This document shows positions 7,412 through 15,911 of a stretch of 26,549 nt of DNA, piece after piece. The position numbers were made by a program, and so were the translations under genes. The stretch's first letter is position 1, and each line of letters starts with the position of its first letter. A model generated the notes under the pieces. The model saw only the letters and a program-made list of their open reading frames with translations, was not told where the DNA came from and made no database searches. This stretch comes from JBGCDD01 sp045105075 (GTDB lineage Bacteria; Pseudomonadota; Alphaproteobacteria; Rhodobacterales; Rhodobacteraceae): contig JBGCDD010000237.1 of NCBI GenBank assembly GCA_045105075.1, positions 1 to 26,549 of the forward strand. Direction: 5' to 3'.

Positions 7412-8538
7412 GCGACACCGCCCCCGATCAAGCCCCCGGCGCGCCGCATCCGCGCGACACCGAACAGCTGTTCGGGCAAGACAGCGCCCAAGCCGCGTTT
7501 CTGGACGCGTTCAACCAGGACCGGCTGCACCACGGCTGGCTGATCACCGGCCCGCGCGGCGTCGGCAAAGCCACGTTGGCCTGGCGTATTGCGCGCTTCC
7601 TGCTGGCCACACCGCCCGACGATGGCGGCATGTTCGCCGCCCCCAAACCAGGTAGTCTGGACATTTCCCCCGATCACCCGGTGTCGCGGCGGATGCTGGC
7701 CGGGGGCGAGCCCGGACTGGCCAGCATCATCCGCACCGTGGACGAGAAAACCAAAAACCTGCGCGCCCAGATCGTGGTGGATGACGTGCGCAAACTGAAC
7801 CGGTTTTTCGGCCTGTCCGCCACCGATGGCGGGCGCCGCGTTGTGATCGTGGATGCCGCCGACGAGATGAACATCAACGCCGCCAACGCTTTGCTCAAGA
7901 TGCTCGAAGAACCGCCCGCGCGCACCACCCTGCTGTTGATTTCGCACCAACCCTCGCGGCTGTTGCCCACCATTCGCTCTCGCTGTCGCAGCCTGCGCCT
8001 GAACAGTCTGGACCCGCAAAACATGCAACGCGCGCTGGATCAGACCGGCACCCAAACCGGCACCCAAACCCCGAACCAGCCCGAGGCCCTGACCGCTCTG
8101 GCCGACGGGTCCGTTGGCACAGCCCTGCGTTTGATCAACCTCGGCGGGCTCGAGATCTATGGCGAGCTGATCGCCCTGCTGGCCAGCCTGCCCCAGCTTG
8201 ACCGCCCCCGCGCGCAGAAACTGGCCGACGCGGCCGCCACACGCGGCGCTTCTGAACGGTTTGATCTGTTGCTGATGCTGATCGACATCGCCCTATCGCG
8301 TCTGGCCCGCACTGGCGCCACAGGCGCCGCGCCCACGCCCCAAGCCGCGCGAAACGAAGCCGAAACCCTGCAGCGCCTCGCACCCACCCCGCACTCAGGG
8401 CGCGCCTGGGCCGAAGCAGCCGCCCAGATCACCCAACGTCTGCGCCACGGCCAGGCGGTGAACCTTGACCCCGCCGCACTTGTCCTAGATACGGTTTTCA
8501 GGATGCAGGACACCAGCCGCCAGGCCAACAGCTTATGA
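7408..8538 (+). CDS. holB: DNA polymerase III subunit delta' (clamp loader)
   Basis: A 376-residue AAA+ protein of the clamp-loader complex that places the beta clamp on DNA. It has a P-loop-like G-P-R-G-V-G-K-A-T at residues 48-56, an acidic B-type region (VVIVDAADEM) with the sensor-like E-E-P-P segment (LKMLEEPP), and the S-R-C motif (IRSRCRSL, near residue 190) that supplies the arginine finger side of delta'. The zinc-binding cysteines of E. coli delta' are not apparent, as is usual in alphaproteobacteria. The protein is about 40 residues longer than E. coli HolB; part of this is an N-terminal Pro-rich lead and a small tandem repeat near residue 215. It overlaps both neighbours by ATGA. 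Confidence 0.94.
   Translation: MSDTAPDQAPGAPHPRDTEQLFGQDSAQAAFLDAFNQDRLHHGWLITGPRGVGKATLAWRIARFLLATPPDDGGMFAAPKPGSLDISPDHPVSRRMLAGGEPGLASIIRTVDEKTKNLRAQIVVDDVRKLNRFFGLSATDGGRRVVIVDAADEMNINAANALLKMLEEPPARTTLLLISHQPSRLLPTIRSRCRSLRLNSLDPQNMQRALDQTGTQTGTQTPNQPEALTALADGSVGTALRLINLGGLEIYGELIALLASLPQLDRPRAQKLADAAATRGASERFDLLLMLIDIALSRLARTGATGAAPTPQAARNEAETLQRLAPTPHSGRAWAEAAAQITQRLRHGQAVNLDPAALVLDTVFRMQDTSRQANSL
8044..8067 (+). repeat. 12-base tandem repeat inside holB
   Basis: Two exact copies of ACCGGCACCCAA stand side by side (8044-8055, 8056-8067), followed by a partial third start. In the protein this gives the run TGTQTGTQTP. Being a multiple of three it keeps the frame. It looks like replication slippage in an interdomain loop. 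Confidence 0.85.
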
Positions 8539-9326
8539 CGCCCCTACCCCAGATCACCGACAGCCATTGCCACCTCGATTTCCCCGATTTCGAGGGCGAG
8601 ATTGCGGACCTCGTGACCCGCGCGGCTCAAGCCGGCGTCACCCGCATGGTCACCATCTGCACCCGGCTGCGCCAGGAACCTGCCGTGCGCGCGCTGGCCG
8701 AAGCCCACGCGCCAGTGTTCTACGCCGCCGGCACCCACCCGATGAGCGTGGTCGACGAACCAATGGCCACCACCGACCAGCTGATCGCCTTGGCCCAGCA
8801 CCCCAAATTCGTCGGCATCGGCGAAACAGGACTTGATTACCACTATACCGCCGACAGCGCCGAGGCGCAGAAAACTTCGCTGCGCCTGCACATCGCCGCC
8901 GCGCAACAGACCGGCTTACCGCTGATCATCCACGCCCGCGCCGCCGATCAGGACATGGCCCAAATCCTCACCGAAGAATACCGGCAAGGCGCCTACTCCT
9001 GCGTCATGCACTGCTTTTCCAGCTCGCGCGAACTGGCCCGCGCCGCCCTTGATCTGGGCTTTTACCTCAGCATGTCCGGCATCGCCGCCTTCCCCAAAAG
9101 CCAGGAGCTGCGCGACATCTTCGCCGCCGCCCCGGTTGATCGCATTCTGGTGGAAACCGACGCGCCCTACCTGGCGCCACCACCGCACCGCGGCAAACGC
9201 AACGAACCCGCCTACAGCGCTCACACCGCCCGGGTCGGCGCCGACATCTTTGCGATGGACTACGCCGACTTCGCCGCCCAAACCCAAACCAACTTCGACC
9301 GCCTGTTCCCAAAGGCCAGCCTATGA
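8535..9326 (+). CDS. tatD: TatD-family metal-dependent hydrolase / DNase
   Basis: A 263-residue TIM-barrel metallohydrolase. The N-terminal H-x-H motif is in DSHCHLDF (H11, H13); the bridging Glu is in GIGETGLDYHY (near residue 97); further metal-binding His residues are in IIHARAAD and MHCFSSS; the C-terminal Asp is in LVETDAPYLAPPPHRG (near 208). Members of this family act as 3'-5' DNases and are linked to DNA repair and DNA turnover; they take no part in Tat export despite the name. Length is standard. The start overlaps holB (ATGA) and the end overlaps the next gene (ATGA). The family has three close paralogues (TatD, YcfH, YjjV); the tmk-holB neighbourhood is that of the YcfH-type copy. 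Confidence 0.94.
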   Translation: MTPLPQITDSHCHLDFPDFEGEIADLVTRAAQAGVTRMVTICTRLRQEPAVRALAEAHAPVFYAAGTHPMSVVDEPMATTDQLIALAQHPKFVGIGETGLDYHYTADSAEAQKTSLRLHIAAAQQTGLPLIIHARAADQDMAQILTEEYRQGAYSCVMHCFSSSRELARAALDLGFYLSMSGIAAFPKSQELRDIFAAAPVDRILVETDAPYLAPPPHRGKRNEPAYSAHTARVGADIFAMDYADFAAQTQTNFDRLFPKASL

Positions 9327-10126
9327 GCACGCTGCGCTTCACCATCCTCGGCTGCGGCTCTTCTGGCGGCGTGCCACGTCTGGGCGGACATTGGGGCGCG
9401 TGCGATCCCGAAAACCCCAAAAACACCCGCCGCCGATGTTCCTTGCTGGTCGAACGCGACGGCCCCGAAGGCACCACATCCGTTCTGATTGACACCTCGC
9501 CCGATCTGCGCAGCCAACTGCTGGGCACCGGCACCGGGCGCCTCGACGGCGTGGTCTATACCCATTCCCACGCCGATCACGTGCACGGCATCGACGATCT
9601 GCGCATGATCGTGTTCAACATGCGCGCCCGCCTGCCGGTCTGGGCCGATGGCGACACCCAAAACGCCCTGCTGTCGCGTTTTGGCTATGCCTTTGTGCAA
9701 CCCGAAGGCTCGCCCTATCCGCCCATCCTGAACCTCAAAACCATCAAAGACCCGTTCGAAATCGATGGTCCCGGCGGCCCGATCCCGTTTCGCCCGTTCA
9801 CAGTGGGCCATGGTAGCATCGACAGTCTTGGCTTTCGCATCGCAGGCCTCGCTTACCTGCCCGATGTGGCCGACATCTACGACGACGCCTGGGAGGAATT
9901 GAAAGACCTCGACATCTGGATCGTCGATGCCCTGCGCCGCGATCCGCACCCGACCCACGCGCATCTGGAAAAAACCCTGGGCTGGATCGAAAAGATGCAA
10001 CCCAAACAAGGCGTTCTGACCAACATGCACATCGATCTCGACTATGCCACCCTGTGCGCCGAAACCCCCGATCACATCACCGCCGCCTTTGACGGCATGA
10101 CCCTTGAGTTGCCGCTCACAGACTGA
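9323..10126 (+). CDS. Metallo-beta-lactamase-fold phosphodiesterase, PhnP-like
   Basis: A 267-residue metallohydrolase of the PhnP/COG1235 branch. The N-terminus L-G-C-G-S-S-G-G-V-P is typical of that branch, and the metal motif is H81-S-H-A-D-H86. Later ligands are likely the His in FTVGHGS, the Asp in YLPDVADIYDD and the His in LTNMHIDLDY. PhnP itself hydrolyses phosphoribosyl cyclic phosphate in phosphonate use; this copy has no phn genes nearby and is the last gene of a housekeeping operon, so its substrate is open. The start ATG overlaps tatD. A 63-base gap follows with no convincing terminator. Confidence 0.88.
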   Translation: MSTLRFTILGCGSSGGVPRLGGHWGACDPENPKNTRRRCSLLVERDGPEGTTSVLIDTSPDLRSQLLGTGTGRLDGVVYTHSHADHVHGIDDLRMIVFNMRARLPVWADGDTQNALLSRFGYAFVQPEGSPYPPILNLKTIKDPFEIDGPGGPIPFRPFTVGHGSIDSLGFRIAGLAYLPDVADIYDDAWEELKDLDIWIVDALRRDPHPTHAHLEKTLGWIEKMQPKQGVLTNMHIDLDYATLCAETPDHITAAFDGMTLELPLTD

Positions 10127-10189
10127 CCCCCGCTTCCTCTTGCTCTTAATATCCCCCTCGGAGGGCCGGCTGGCCCCAAATCACGCCCG

Positions 10190-11122
10190 ATGTTTCAAAC
10201 TCTGATCGATGTGATCCTGCCGGTCTTTCTGGTGATCGGGGCCGGATACGCGGCCACCCGTGCCGGCTACCTGAACGCCGCGCACATCGAAGGCTTGATG
10301 AAATTTACCCAGGGCTTCGCCATCCCCTGCCTGCTGTTTCACGCCATTGCCACGATCGATCTGTCCCTCAGCTTCAACTCCGCCATGCTCGGCAGCTTTT
10401 ACGCCGGTGCCTTCATCTGTTTTGTGGTTGGCCTTTTTGGCGCGCGTTACCTCTTCGCGCGCGACTGGGAAGATTGCGTTGCCATCGGCTTTTGCTGCCT
10501 GTTTTCCAACTCGGTGCTGCTGGGCCTGCCGATCACCGAACGCGCCTATGGCTCCGACAGCCTGGTGGGCAACTTCGCCATCACCTCGTTTCACGCCGCC
10601 TTCTGCTATGGTCTTGGCATCACAGTCATGGAATTCGTGCGCAACCGCGGCGAACAGGGCCTCGCCATTTTCCGCTCTGTGCTGCGCGCGATGTTCAAAA
10701 ACACGCTGATCTTGGGTGTGATGCTGGGCTTTGCGCTCAACCTGTCGGGCCTGTCAATGCCGGGCGCGCTCAATGACGCGCTCGAGCTGATCATCCGCGC
10801 CGCCTTGCCCTGTGCTCTGTTCGCCTTGGGCGGCGTGCTGGTGCAATACCGCCCCGAAGGCGATTTGCGCGCCATTGCCTTTGTCTGTGCTGTCTCGTTG
10901 ATATTGCACCCGGCGCTGGTGTGGCTTTTTGCCAGCCAGACCGACATCCCAACCGACCTGTTCCGCTCGGCGGTGCTGACATCGGCGATGGCGCCGGGGT
11001 TCAACGCCTATATCTTTGCCAATCTCTATGGCCGCGCGCGCCGGGTGGCAGCCTCGTCGGTGCTGATCGCCACGGGAAGCTGCCTGTTCACTGTCTGGTT
11101 CTGGCTGCTGGCCCTGGGCTAA
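10190..11122 (+). CDS. AEC (auxin efflux carrier) family permease
   Basis: A 310-residue polytopic membrane protein with about ten hydrophobic segments split by a polar middle loop (VMEFVRNRGEQGL, about residues 146-160). Family landmarks include an N-terminal segment starting L-P-V-F-L-V-I-G-A-G-Y, the N-S-V-L-L-G-L-P-I segment (about 103-112) and a C-terminal stretch FNAYIFANLYGRARRVAAS. AEC proteins in bacteria carry malonate, malate or other small organic anions. The 63 bases upstream contain GGAGGG about 25 bases from the start, too far for a normal ribosome site. Its last four bases overlap, tail to tail, the racemase-family gene on the other strand, which may place it functionally with the catabolic genes rather than with the operon before it. 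Confidence 0.88.
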   Translation: MFQTLIDVILPVFLVIGAGYAATRAGYLNAAHIEGLMKFTQGFAIPCLLFHAIATIDLSLSFNSAMLGSFYAGAFICFVVGLFGARYLFARDWEDCVAIGFCCLFSNSVLLGLPITERAYGSDSLVGNFAITSFHAAFCYGLGITVMEFVRNRGEQGLAIFRSVLRAMFKNTLILGVMLGFALNLSGLSMPGALNDALELIIRAALPCALFALGGVLVQYRPEGDLRAIAFVCAVSLILHPALVWLFASQTDIPTDLFRSAVLTSAMAPGFNAYIFANLYGRARRVAASSVLIATGSCLFTVWFWLLALG

Positions 11123-11847
11123 CCCGCAACCGGGTCCGGAAACCGCGTCGGCACCAGCCCCGACTGAAACCAGGTGATGAAACTGATCACCGAAAACACC
11201 GGCAATCCGGTGGCGCGCGCAATGTCATGCGCGTAAGGGCCCATGTTGGTGCACTCCAGAACAATCGCGCCCAGATCGGCATGCGCCGCCTGCAACGCCA
11301 AAGCCGCCTCGACGTTGTCGCGCCGCGCCTGAGCGACGTCCAGATCCAGACAATCGCCCAAAATCGCGCGGGTGAACTCCGACCCGCTTTCGGTGCTGCC
11401 CACCGGTGTGTGCGCCGGAACCCCGGCCTTGATCAGATGATGCGGCGTCAGGGTCGAGCCCGAGATCGTCAAAATCCCCGCGCGCTTGCCCTCGCCCAGC
11501 AACCGGTTGACCATTTCCACCTGCATCAGCGATGACGTCGCCACAGGCACCGGAACCGAGGCCGAAAGCGCGTCCTGAAACAGCGACAAGAACCCGCAAT
11601 TGGTGGTGATCCCGTCAACGCCGTCAGCCACCAATGACCGCGCCGCGCGCACGAAATTCTCAAGCAACCCATCGGCATTGTTGCGCACCACCAGATCGGG
11701 TGACGCATCGCGCACCACGCGGTAATGCACCGGAAACGGGAACGTCTCGGCATGCCCCATATCGCCCGGAATACGCGGAAATTGCGCATCCAGCATCAAT
11801 ATCCCGACTGACGCCCCATAGAGCGATTTCCCCCCCTGTACCTTCAC
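11119..11847 (-). CDS. Aspartate/glutamate racemase superfamily protein
   Basis: With the chosen start the protein has 242 residues. It shows the two-lobed cofactor-free racemase pattern with one catalytic Cys in each half: C84 in the T-T-N-C-G segment and C199 in the L-E-C-T-N-M segment. Members racemise Asp, Glu or hydantoins, or isomerise maleate; the substrate cannot be told from these motifs. The GTG at 11847 is preferred because AGGAAGG lies 6 bases before it; an upstream GTG at 11865 would add six residues that include the ribosome site. It is divergent from the ThDP enzyme gene across 113 bases and probably shares its regulation. It is the only non-membrane enzyme on this strand in the cluster and could supply a D-amino acid for the DadA-like oxidoreductase nearby. 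Confidence 0.83.
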   Translation of the reverse strand: MKVQGGKSLYGASVGILMLDAQFPRIPGDMGHAETFPFPVHYRVVRDASPDLVVRNNADGLLENFVRAARSLVADGVDGITTNCGFLSLFQDALSASVPVPVATSSLMQVEMVNRLLGEGKRAGILTISGSTLTPHHLIKAGVPAHTPVGSTESGSEFTRAILGDCLDLDVAQARRDNVEAALALQAAHADLGAIVLECTNMGPYAHDIARATGLPVFSVISFITWFQSGLVPTRFPDPVAG

Positions 11848-11877
11848 CCCTTGCCTTCCTCGCACGTTTTGGCAGAT

Positions 11878-11926
11878 GTTCGCGCATGCAAACGCATACA
11901 GACGTCTAACATGCGGGTTCGCGCAT
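11878..11926. promoter_or_regulatory. Candidate operator region between divergent racemase and ThDP-enzyme genes
   Basis: The divergent gap holds a 10-base direct repeat GTTCGCGCAT (11878-11887 and 11917-11926), 39 bases apart. Between the copies lie a short inverted pair CGCATG / CATGCG (11883-11888, 11910-11915) and the palindrome AGACGTCT (11900-11907). Such repeats in a divergent promoter suggest a dimeric regulator. Which regulator binds is unknown; the LysR protein encoded downstream of the ThDP gene is one candidate. Confidence 0.4.
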
Positions 11927-11960
11927 CAGGATCAAGAAAAAAGTTCATGAGGGCAACAGG

Positions 11961-13658
11961 ATGGATCGCGATCTTTCAAACGATATGACCGGCGCAGAGG
12001 CTTTGGTCCACATGCTCAAGGCCTGCGGCGTGCGCCACATGTTTGGTCTGTGCGGCGATACGACGCTGCCTTTTTACGACGCCCTGGCCCGTCTCAAGCC
12101 CGGCATCAGCCATATTCTAACCCGCGATGAACGCCACGCCGCCTATATGGCCGATGGCTATGCGCGCGTCACCGGACGCCCCGGCGTGTGCGAAGGCCCT
12201 TCAGGCGGCGGTGCCACTTACATTCTGCCCGGTCTGGTCGAGGCCAACGAAAGCTCGGTGCCGATCCTGGCGATCACGTCGGACGTGGCGACCACCAGCC
12301 GGGGCAAATACCCGCTGACCGAGTTGGACCAGACCGCGCTGATGGCGCCGCTCACCAAATTCACCGCCTCGCTGGACAGTGCGGCGCGCCTGCCGGCCAC
12401 CGTGCGCGCCGCGTTTCGTGCGATGACCACCGGACGCCCCGGAGCGGCACATCTGGCGCTGCCGTTTGACACCCAAAAGGGCCGGGTTCAGGGCGCCGAA
12501 ATCTGGGCCGACCCGGCCCACACCACCTTCCCCGCGCAGCCCGCCGCCCCCGAGCCCGCCGCGATCAACGCCGCCGCCGACCGGCTGTGCGCCGCGCGCG
12601 CCGCGATTGCAATCTGTGGTGGCGGGCCAGTTCTGGCCGGGGCCGAGGCCGCGCTGGCCCGTCTGGCGCGCGCGCTGGATATGCCCATCGCCACCACCGT
12701 GTCCGGCCAGGGCGCCATCGCCGAAACCGATCCGCTGGCCCTGGGGGTTGTCGGGTCCAATGGCGGTGTGCCCGCCACCCGCGCGGCCGTAGACAGCGCC
12801 GATCTCGTGGTGTTCATCGGTTGCCGCGCCGGGTCCGTCACCACCGAGCGCTGGCGCTCGCCCACGCCCGACACCCCGATCATCCACATCGACAGCGACC
12901 CGATGGTGCTGGGCGCCAATTACCAGACCGAGGTCAGCATTTGCGCCGATGCGCGCCTGACGCTCGAGGCGCTGGCCGACGCGGTTGAGGCCCGCACAGC
13001 GCCCTCGCAAAGCGGCACCCAACGCGCCAAAGCCGCGTGGGAGGCCAAACTGGCCGCCTTCACCCCGCTGGCGCAATCCAGCGACACCCCGATCCGCCCC
13101 GAAGCGGTGATGGCCGCCCTGATGGACGTGCTGGACCCCGACGCCACGTTGGTCGCCGATCCGGGCACGCCCTGCCCCTATGTCTCGGCCCACTACCGCC
13201 TGCCCCGCGCGGGTCGCCACTTTATCACCAACCGCGCGCACGGCGCTTTGGGCTATGCGCTGGCTGCCGCCATGGGCGCCCATGTGGGCCGCCCCAACGT
13301 GCAGACCGTGGCGCTGATGGGCGATGGCTCGTTCAACTTCTGCTGCGGCGAATTTGAAACCCTTGTGCGCCACAACATGCCCATCACCTCGATCGTGTTT
13401 TCCAACGCGGTGTTCGGCTGGATCAAAGCCGGGCAGAAGTCAGGCTTTGAAGAGCGTTACTACAATGTCGATTTCGACCGCACCGATCACGCCGCCGTGG
13501 CGCGCGCCTTTGGTGTCACCGCATTCACTGTGACCGACCCCGCCGATCTGCGCAGCGTGCTGAAAAAAGCGCTGAACCACGCGGGCCCCACCCTGATCGA
13601 CGTGATCGCGCAGCCGCTTCACGAGGCCGCCGCCCCGGTGTCGGAATGGATCGCGTAG
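11961..13658 (+). CDS. Thiamine-diphosphate-dependent enzyme, acetolactate-synthase-like
   Basis: A 565-residue protein with the three-domain layout of the POX/AHAS group. The N-terminal PYR domain contains the activating glutamate E57 (LTRDERHAAYMADGYARVTGRPG region), a central domain spans about 190-330, and the C-terminal PP domain carries the ThDP/Mg motif G454-D-G456 ... N482 (GDGSFNF to FSN). Members decarboxylate 2-oxo acids or ligate the resulting aldehyde; candidates include acetolactate synthase-like, sulfopyruvate- or benzoylformate-type decarboxylases and carboligases. No small regulatory subunit gene is adjacent, so biosynthetic acetolactate synthase is unlikely. The start ATG has GAGGG 7 bases upstream. 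The last 40 bases overlap the LysR gene on the opposite strand. Confidence 0.9.
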   Translation: MDRDLSNDMTGAEALVHMLKACGVRHMFGLCGDTTLPFYDALARLKPGISHILTRDERHAAYMADGYARVTGRPGVCEGPSGGGATYILPGLVEANESSVPILAITSDVATTSRGKYPLTELDQTALMAPLTKFTASLDSAARLPATVRAAFRAMTTGRPGAAHLALPFDTQKGRVQGAEIWADPAHTTFPAQPAAPEPAAINAAADRLCAARAAIAICGGGPVLAGAEAALARLARALDMPIATTVSGQGAIAETDPLALGVVGSNGGVPATRAAVDSADLVVFIGCRAGSVTTERWRSPTPDTPIIHIDSDPMVLGANYQTEVSICADARLTLEALADAVEARTAPSQSGTQRAKAAWEAKLAAFTPLAQSSDTPIRPEAVMAALMDVLDPDATLVADPGTPCPYVSAHYRLPRAGRHFITNRAHGALGYALAAAMGAHVGRPNVQTVALMGDGSFNFCCGEFETLVRHNMPITSIVFSNAVFGWIKAGQKSGFEERYYNVDFDRTDHAAVARAFGVTAFTVTDPADLRSVLKKALNHAGPTLIDVIAQPLHEAAAPVSEWIA

Positions 13659-14563
13659 CTGCGCAAACTGGCGCGCACGATCTCCAGAAAATCGCGCCCA
13701 ACCGAGGAAAGTGGCCGGTTGCGCGCAGTGATGATCGCCACGTCCAGCACCACCGGCGGCTGAAACGGGCGCGTTTCATAACGCGCGTCATCATCAAACA
13801 TCAGGATAAACGGGTCGATCAACGACACCCCCATGCCCAGTTTCACAAAGGTCAGCATATTGGGAAACAGATGCGTGTGCACCCGCGTGCGCCACCGCGC
13901 CCCGGCCTCCTGAAACGCCTCGCGCGTGCGCCTGTGGGTCATGTGATCGGGGCCCATCACCACAAACGGCACCTCATCGAGCAGCTGGGGCGTCACCACC
14001 GGATGGGCCAGCGCGTCGTGCCCAACAGGCAAAGCACAGACCGTTTCAAAGTGCAAAATCTCGGTGTCCAGCGAGTCGTGCAAGATTGGCAGCTCGCAAA
14101 TGCCAATCTCAAACAGCCCTGACACCACCCATTCCTGGATCTTGGGCGAGGTCTGCGCCTGATAGGAAATCGACAGATTCGCGCGGCTTTCGGCAAATTC
14201 TGCGATCAGCTGCGGCAACAGCCCATGTGACAGCGCGTGGGTCGAGGCGACCTGAAGCTGCCCGACCTGCTGGTTTTGCAAATCCGTCACCGCTTGGGCC
14301 ACATGATCAAGCCCGCGCACCACCGTGTCGATCTCTTGATAAAGCGCCATCGCTTCGGGCGTGGCATTCAACCGCCCACCGGATTTGACAAACAGTTTCA
14401 GCCGGGTTTGCGCCTCCAGTTGCGCCAGCAAATTGCTGACCGCAGGCTGGGAAACGCCCAAGGTTTGGGCAGCCGCCGTCACGGTTCCCGTCTCAATCAC
14501 CGCATGAAGGGCCTGAAGCGCGCGAAATCGCATGTGTATCACAAAATCTGATGCGTCATGCAT
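13619..14563 (-). CDS. LysR-family transcriptional regulator
   Basis: A 314-residue regulator. The winged helix-turn-helix is at about residues 11-70 (MRFRALQALHAVIETG, then VTAAAQTLGVSQPAVSNLLAQLE), followed by a linker helix and a periplasmic-binding-protein-like effector domain. The annotated start is the ATG at 14563, but the internal ATG at 14533 (residue 11) fits the usual LysR N-terminus better; neither has a clear ribosome site. It is divergent from the DadA-like oxidoreductase and TRAP operon, the classic arrangement for a LysR regulator controlling the adjacent catabolic genes. Its 3' end overlaps the ThDP gene by 40 bases. The effector is unknown but is probably the TRAP substrate or a breakdown product. 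Confidence 0.94.
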   Translation of the reverse strand: MHDASDFVIHMRFRALQALHAVIETGTVTAAAQTLGVSQPAVSNLLAQLEAQTRLKLFVKSGGRLNATPEAMALYQEIDTVVRGLDHVAQAVTDLQNQQVGQLQVASTHALSHGLLPQLIAEFAESRANLSISYQAQTSPKIQEWVVSGLFEIGICELPILHDSLDTEILHFETVCALPVGHDALAHPVVTPQLLDEVPFVVMGPDHMTHRRTREAFQEAGARWRTRVHTHLFPNMLTFVKLGMGVSLIDPFILMFDDDARYETRPFQPPVVLDVAIITARNRPLSSVGRDFLEIVRASLRSYAIHSDTGAAAS

Positions 14564-14584
14564 AAATAAGTATTGGATTTTATG
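14561..14584. promoter_or_regulatory. Inverted repeat in the LysR/oxidoreductase divergent promoter
   Basis: CATAAA (14561-14566) and TTTATG (14579-14584) form a perfect dyad with a 12-base AT-rich spacer, in an otherwise GC-rich region. Its position between divergent genes fits a LysR binding site, with autoregulation. If the upstream LysR start at 14563 is used the left arm overlaps the start codon; if the start at 14533 is used the dyad lies about 30 bases upstream, which is more natural. Confidence 0.5.
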
Positions 14585-14623
14585 ATCTAGTCAAGCCAGT
14601 CTGCGCCAACAAAGGGGATGTCC

Positions 14624-15874
14624 GTGCGCGACACAACTCAACATGTTCTGGTGATCGGAGCCGGCATTGTCGGTCTTTCCACCGCCATCTGGCTGCAACG
14701 CGCCGGCCAACAGGTGACGCTGCTCGACCGGATTGGCCCCGCCAGTGGCACATCTTATGGCAATGCCGGCATTCTGGCCTCGGCTTCTGTGGTGCCGGTG
14801 CCGGTGCCCGGGTTGCTGGCCAAAGCGCCGGGCATGCTGCTGAACCCCAATAAACCGCTGTTCCTGAAATGGCGCTATTTGCCGCGTTTGCTGCCGTTTC
14901 TGATCCCCTATCTGCGCCAGGCCACGGCCGCGCGCGTCGATGACATCACCCAAAGCCTGACCGAATTACTGCATGACAGCCCCGATCAGCACCTTGCGCT
15001 GGCGCGCGGCACACCCGCCGAAGAGTACATTAAACCCGGCAGCTACCTCTTTGGTTACAAAGACAAAGCCGCCTTTGAGGCAGACAGTTTTGCGTGGGAT
15101 CTGCGCACAAAACGCGGCTTTACCTTCCATGAACTGGACGCGGACGCTTTGGCCGATTACGACCCGGCGCTGAAAGGGCGCTTTGGCTACGGTGTGGAGT
15201 GCCCCGGCCACGGGCTGATCACCGACCCTGGCGCTTATGTCAAAGCGCTGGCCGCGCATTTCACCGATCAGGGCGGCGAGATCAGGATCGCGTCGCTCAC
15301 CGGGTTTGACCTTGGCGACGGGATGGCCTGCGCGGCGCACACCGATCAAGGCGACATTGCCGCCGACAGTTTTGTGGTGGCCACCGGCGCGTGGAGCGGC
15401 GCAATTGCCTCTGCCCTCGGCATCACCCTGCGTTTGGAATCAGAGCGCGGTTATCACGTTGAATTTGTTGATCCTTCCATCATCCTGAAGTCGCCGGTTA
15501 TGGTCGCTTCGGGCAAGTTCGTGGCCAGTTCGATGAACGGGCGGCTGCGCTGCGCCGGGGTGGTTGAATTTGGCGGGCTCGACGCGCCACCCTCGGCCGC
15601 GCCGTTTGAGCTGCTCAAACGCCAGATCACCGCGCTGTTCCCCGATCTCACCTATTCCCGCATCGACACCTGGATGGGCCACCGCCCCGCCACACCGGAT
15701 TCGATCCCGCTGATCGGGGCAACGCCGCGTGCGCCCAACGTCTATGTTGGCTATGGCCATCAACATGTGGGTCTGACCGGCGGGCCCAAAACCGGGCGCT
15801 GGCTGGCGCAAATGATCACCAAACAACCTGTGAATACCGACCTTTCGGCCTTTGCGCCGGGACGGCGGCTGTAA
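14624..15874 (+). CDS. FAD-dependent oxidoreductase, D-amino-acid dehydrogenase (DadA)-like
   Basis: A protein of about 416 residues of the DAO family. The N-terminal dinucleotide fold is VLVIGAGIVGLSTAIWLQRAG (G-x-G-x-x-G) ending in the acidic LLDR strand. A second flavin contact is the ATGAWS segment (near residue 250), and the C-terminal G-Y-G-H-Q-H-V-G-L-T-G-G-P segment closes the FAD site. DadA-like enzymes oxidise D-amino acids to 2-oxo acids and ammonia, passing electrons to the respiratory chain. I prefer the GTG at 14624: AAAGGGG (14611-14617) lies six bases before it but directly abuts the ATG at 14618, which is the alternative start. It is the first gene of the TRAP transcription unit, so its substrate is probably what the transporter brings in. 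Confidence 0.87.
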   Translation: MRDTTQHVLVIGAGIVGLSTAIWLQRAGQQVTLLDRIGPASGTSYGNAGILASASVVPVPVPGLLAKAPGMLLNPNKPLFLKWRYLPRLLPFLIPYLRQATAARVDDITQSLTELLHDSPDQHLALARGTPAEEYIKPGSYLFGYKDKAAFEADSFAWDLRTKRGFTFHELDADALADYDPALKGRFGYGVECPGHGLITDPGAYVKALAAHFTDQGGEIRIASLTGFDLGDGMACAAHTDQGDIAADSFVVATGAWSGAIASALGITLRLESERGYHVEFVDPSIILKSPVMVASGKFVASSMNGRLRCAGVVEFGGLDAPPSAAPFELLKRQITALFPDLTYSRIDTWMGHRPATPDSIPLIGATPRAPNVYVGYGHQHVGLTGGPKTGRWLAQMITKQPVNTDLSAFAPGRRL

Positions 15875-15911
15875 CGACCAAAAAACGATCCAACAGCAAG
15901 AGGAAAACATC

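Noticed and set aside
10163..10176. GGGCC-GGCT-GGCCC hairpin after the PhnP-like gene as a terminator
   Set aside because: The stem is only five pairs and no T-run follows, so it is not convincing as a terminator.
12201..13373. 390-codon open frame on the minus strand
   Set aside because: Antisense to the ThDP enzyme; low-complexity Gly/Arg/Gln content and no recognisable motif.
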